NCBI GenBank assembly: GCA_964595035.1
Contig: CAZQNW010000047.1
Location: 1-6,813 of the forward strand
Length of the DNA: 6,813 bases
From: JAKASV01 sp964595035
Lineage (GTDB): Bacteria; Babelota; Babeliae; Babelales; Vermiphilaceae
Direction of reading: 5' to 3'
Shown here: positions 6,638-6,813 of the stretch, piece by piece
How the letters are laid out: every line of letters starts with the position of its first letter
How positions within the stretch are numbered: the first letter of the stretch is position 1
Position numbers and translations under genes: made by a program
The notes under the pieces: model-generated
Seen by the model: the letters and a program-made list of their open reading frames with translations, nothing else
The model's database searches: none
Told to the model about the DNA's origin: nothing

Positions 6638-6687
6638 GAGTTACGCATTAACTGAAAGTTCTGTCTAGGACTTGCAAAAGAATAAAA
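6638..6687 (+). repeat. 50-bp inverted repeat, right copy (probable IS end)
   Basis: This is the plus-strand copy of the 5126-5175 repeat, 48/50 identical, beginning GAGTTACGCATTAACTGAAA with its tip toward the LRR gene. Similarity to the left copy stops after AATAAAA, where the left copy continues into a ribosome site and transposase start but this one does not. Confidence 0.9.
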
Positions 6688-6813
6688 TGGGTATTGTAAA
6701 TTCGCTTTTGCGGACGCTCATTATGCAACAAAACAATATATGTCTTTGCCCTATGGCTTACAGCAGAACTTTCTTATGAAGTTTAGTCGCAATCGTTACG
6801 AAAATTTTTCATT
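6686..6813 (+). pseudogene. central fragment of a DDE transposase (IS4-type), running off the window
   Basis: Between a TAA at 6683-6685 and the window end, one frame is open with no start codon at its head. It reads NGYCKFAFADAHYATKQYMS, continues LPYGLQQNFLMKFSRNR, and ends YENFS. Hydrophobic residues, then ADxxY/F, a helix, and a strand ending in SRNR or KSNR is the pattern around the second catalytic Asp in IS4-type transposases, from memory of the family. The Asp of FADA (codon 6713-6715) would be that residue. The fragment is only 42 codons, so homology needs confirming. It likely belongs to the same IS family as the left remnant. An ATG at 6687-6689 in another frame gives just a 30-codon peptide. 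Confidence 0.5.

Larger units (their letters stand above)
6638..6813 (+). mobile_element. insertion-sequence remnant, right copy, internally deleted and cut by the window edge
   Basis: The 50-bp end repeat is followed at once by a frame resembling the middle of a DDE transposase, without the N-terminal coding part seen beside the left copy. This points to an internal deletion removing a few hundred base pairs between end and catalytic domain. The element continues past 6813. Confidence 0.5.

Overview
The window carries an AT-rich bacterial chromosome segment with two parts of different character. The left part (1-4520) is ordinary housekeeping DNA: the tail of an unidentified gene, a complete replicative DNA polymerase III alpha subunit (dnaE, +), a convergent gene for a TPR-like helical-repeat protein (-), and a tRNA-Phe(GAA) gene (-) with a clear sigma70-type promoter. 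The right part (about 4580-6813) is accessory DNA. It holds a secreted leucine-rich-repeat (LRR) protein gene (-) between two outward-facing, decayed insertion-sequence ends, plus a 20-bp exact direct repeat that brackets the whole block.

The most interesting gene is the LRR gene (5174-6559, -). The predicted protein has a signal peptide, then a segment resembling the Skp1/BTB (POZ) fold, then eight full and one partial 24-residue LRRs of the 'typical' NNQLTTLPEGIF class, which is best known from eukaryotic extracellular LRR proteins. Skp1/BTB-like plus LRR architectures suggest a bacterium living with or in eukaryotic (protist) cells. With the AT-rich genome this fits Dependentiae (TM6) or a comparable amoeba symbiont. 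That assignment is inference; no marker in the window fixes the taxon.

The LRR array looks recently rearranged: two 75-bp stretches are identical at a spacing of two repeat units. The gene ends in mid-repeat, and its TGA stop is built from one host base plus the first two bases (GA) of a 50-bp repeat. That repeat recurs in inverted orientation upstream of the gene (48/50 identical). The copy at 5126-5175 leads into a fragment resembling the N-terminus of an IS4-type transposase. The copy at 6638-6687 is joined directly to a reading frame resembling the central DDE region of such a transposase, which runs off the window. The simplest model is two damaged copies of one IS family flanking, and probably truncating, a host-interaction gene next to tRNA-Phe.

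How the genes work together: dnaE, the TPR gene and the tRNA share no obvious pathway and are not one operon (dnaE and the TPR gene converge with a 22-bp gap). The LRR gene and the transposase remnant both point left, toward the tRNA promoter. No integrase, CRISPR array or complete defence system is visible.
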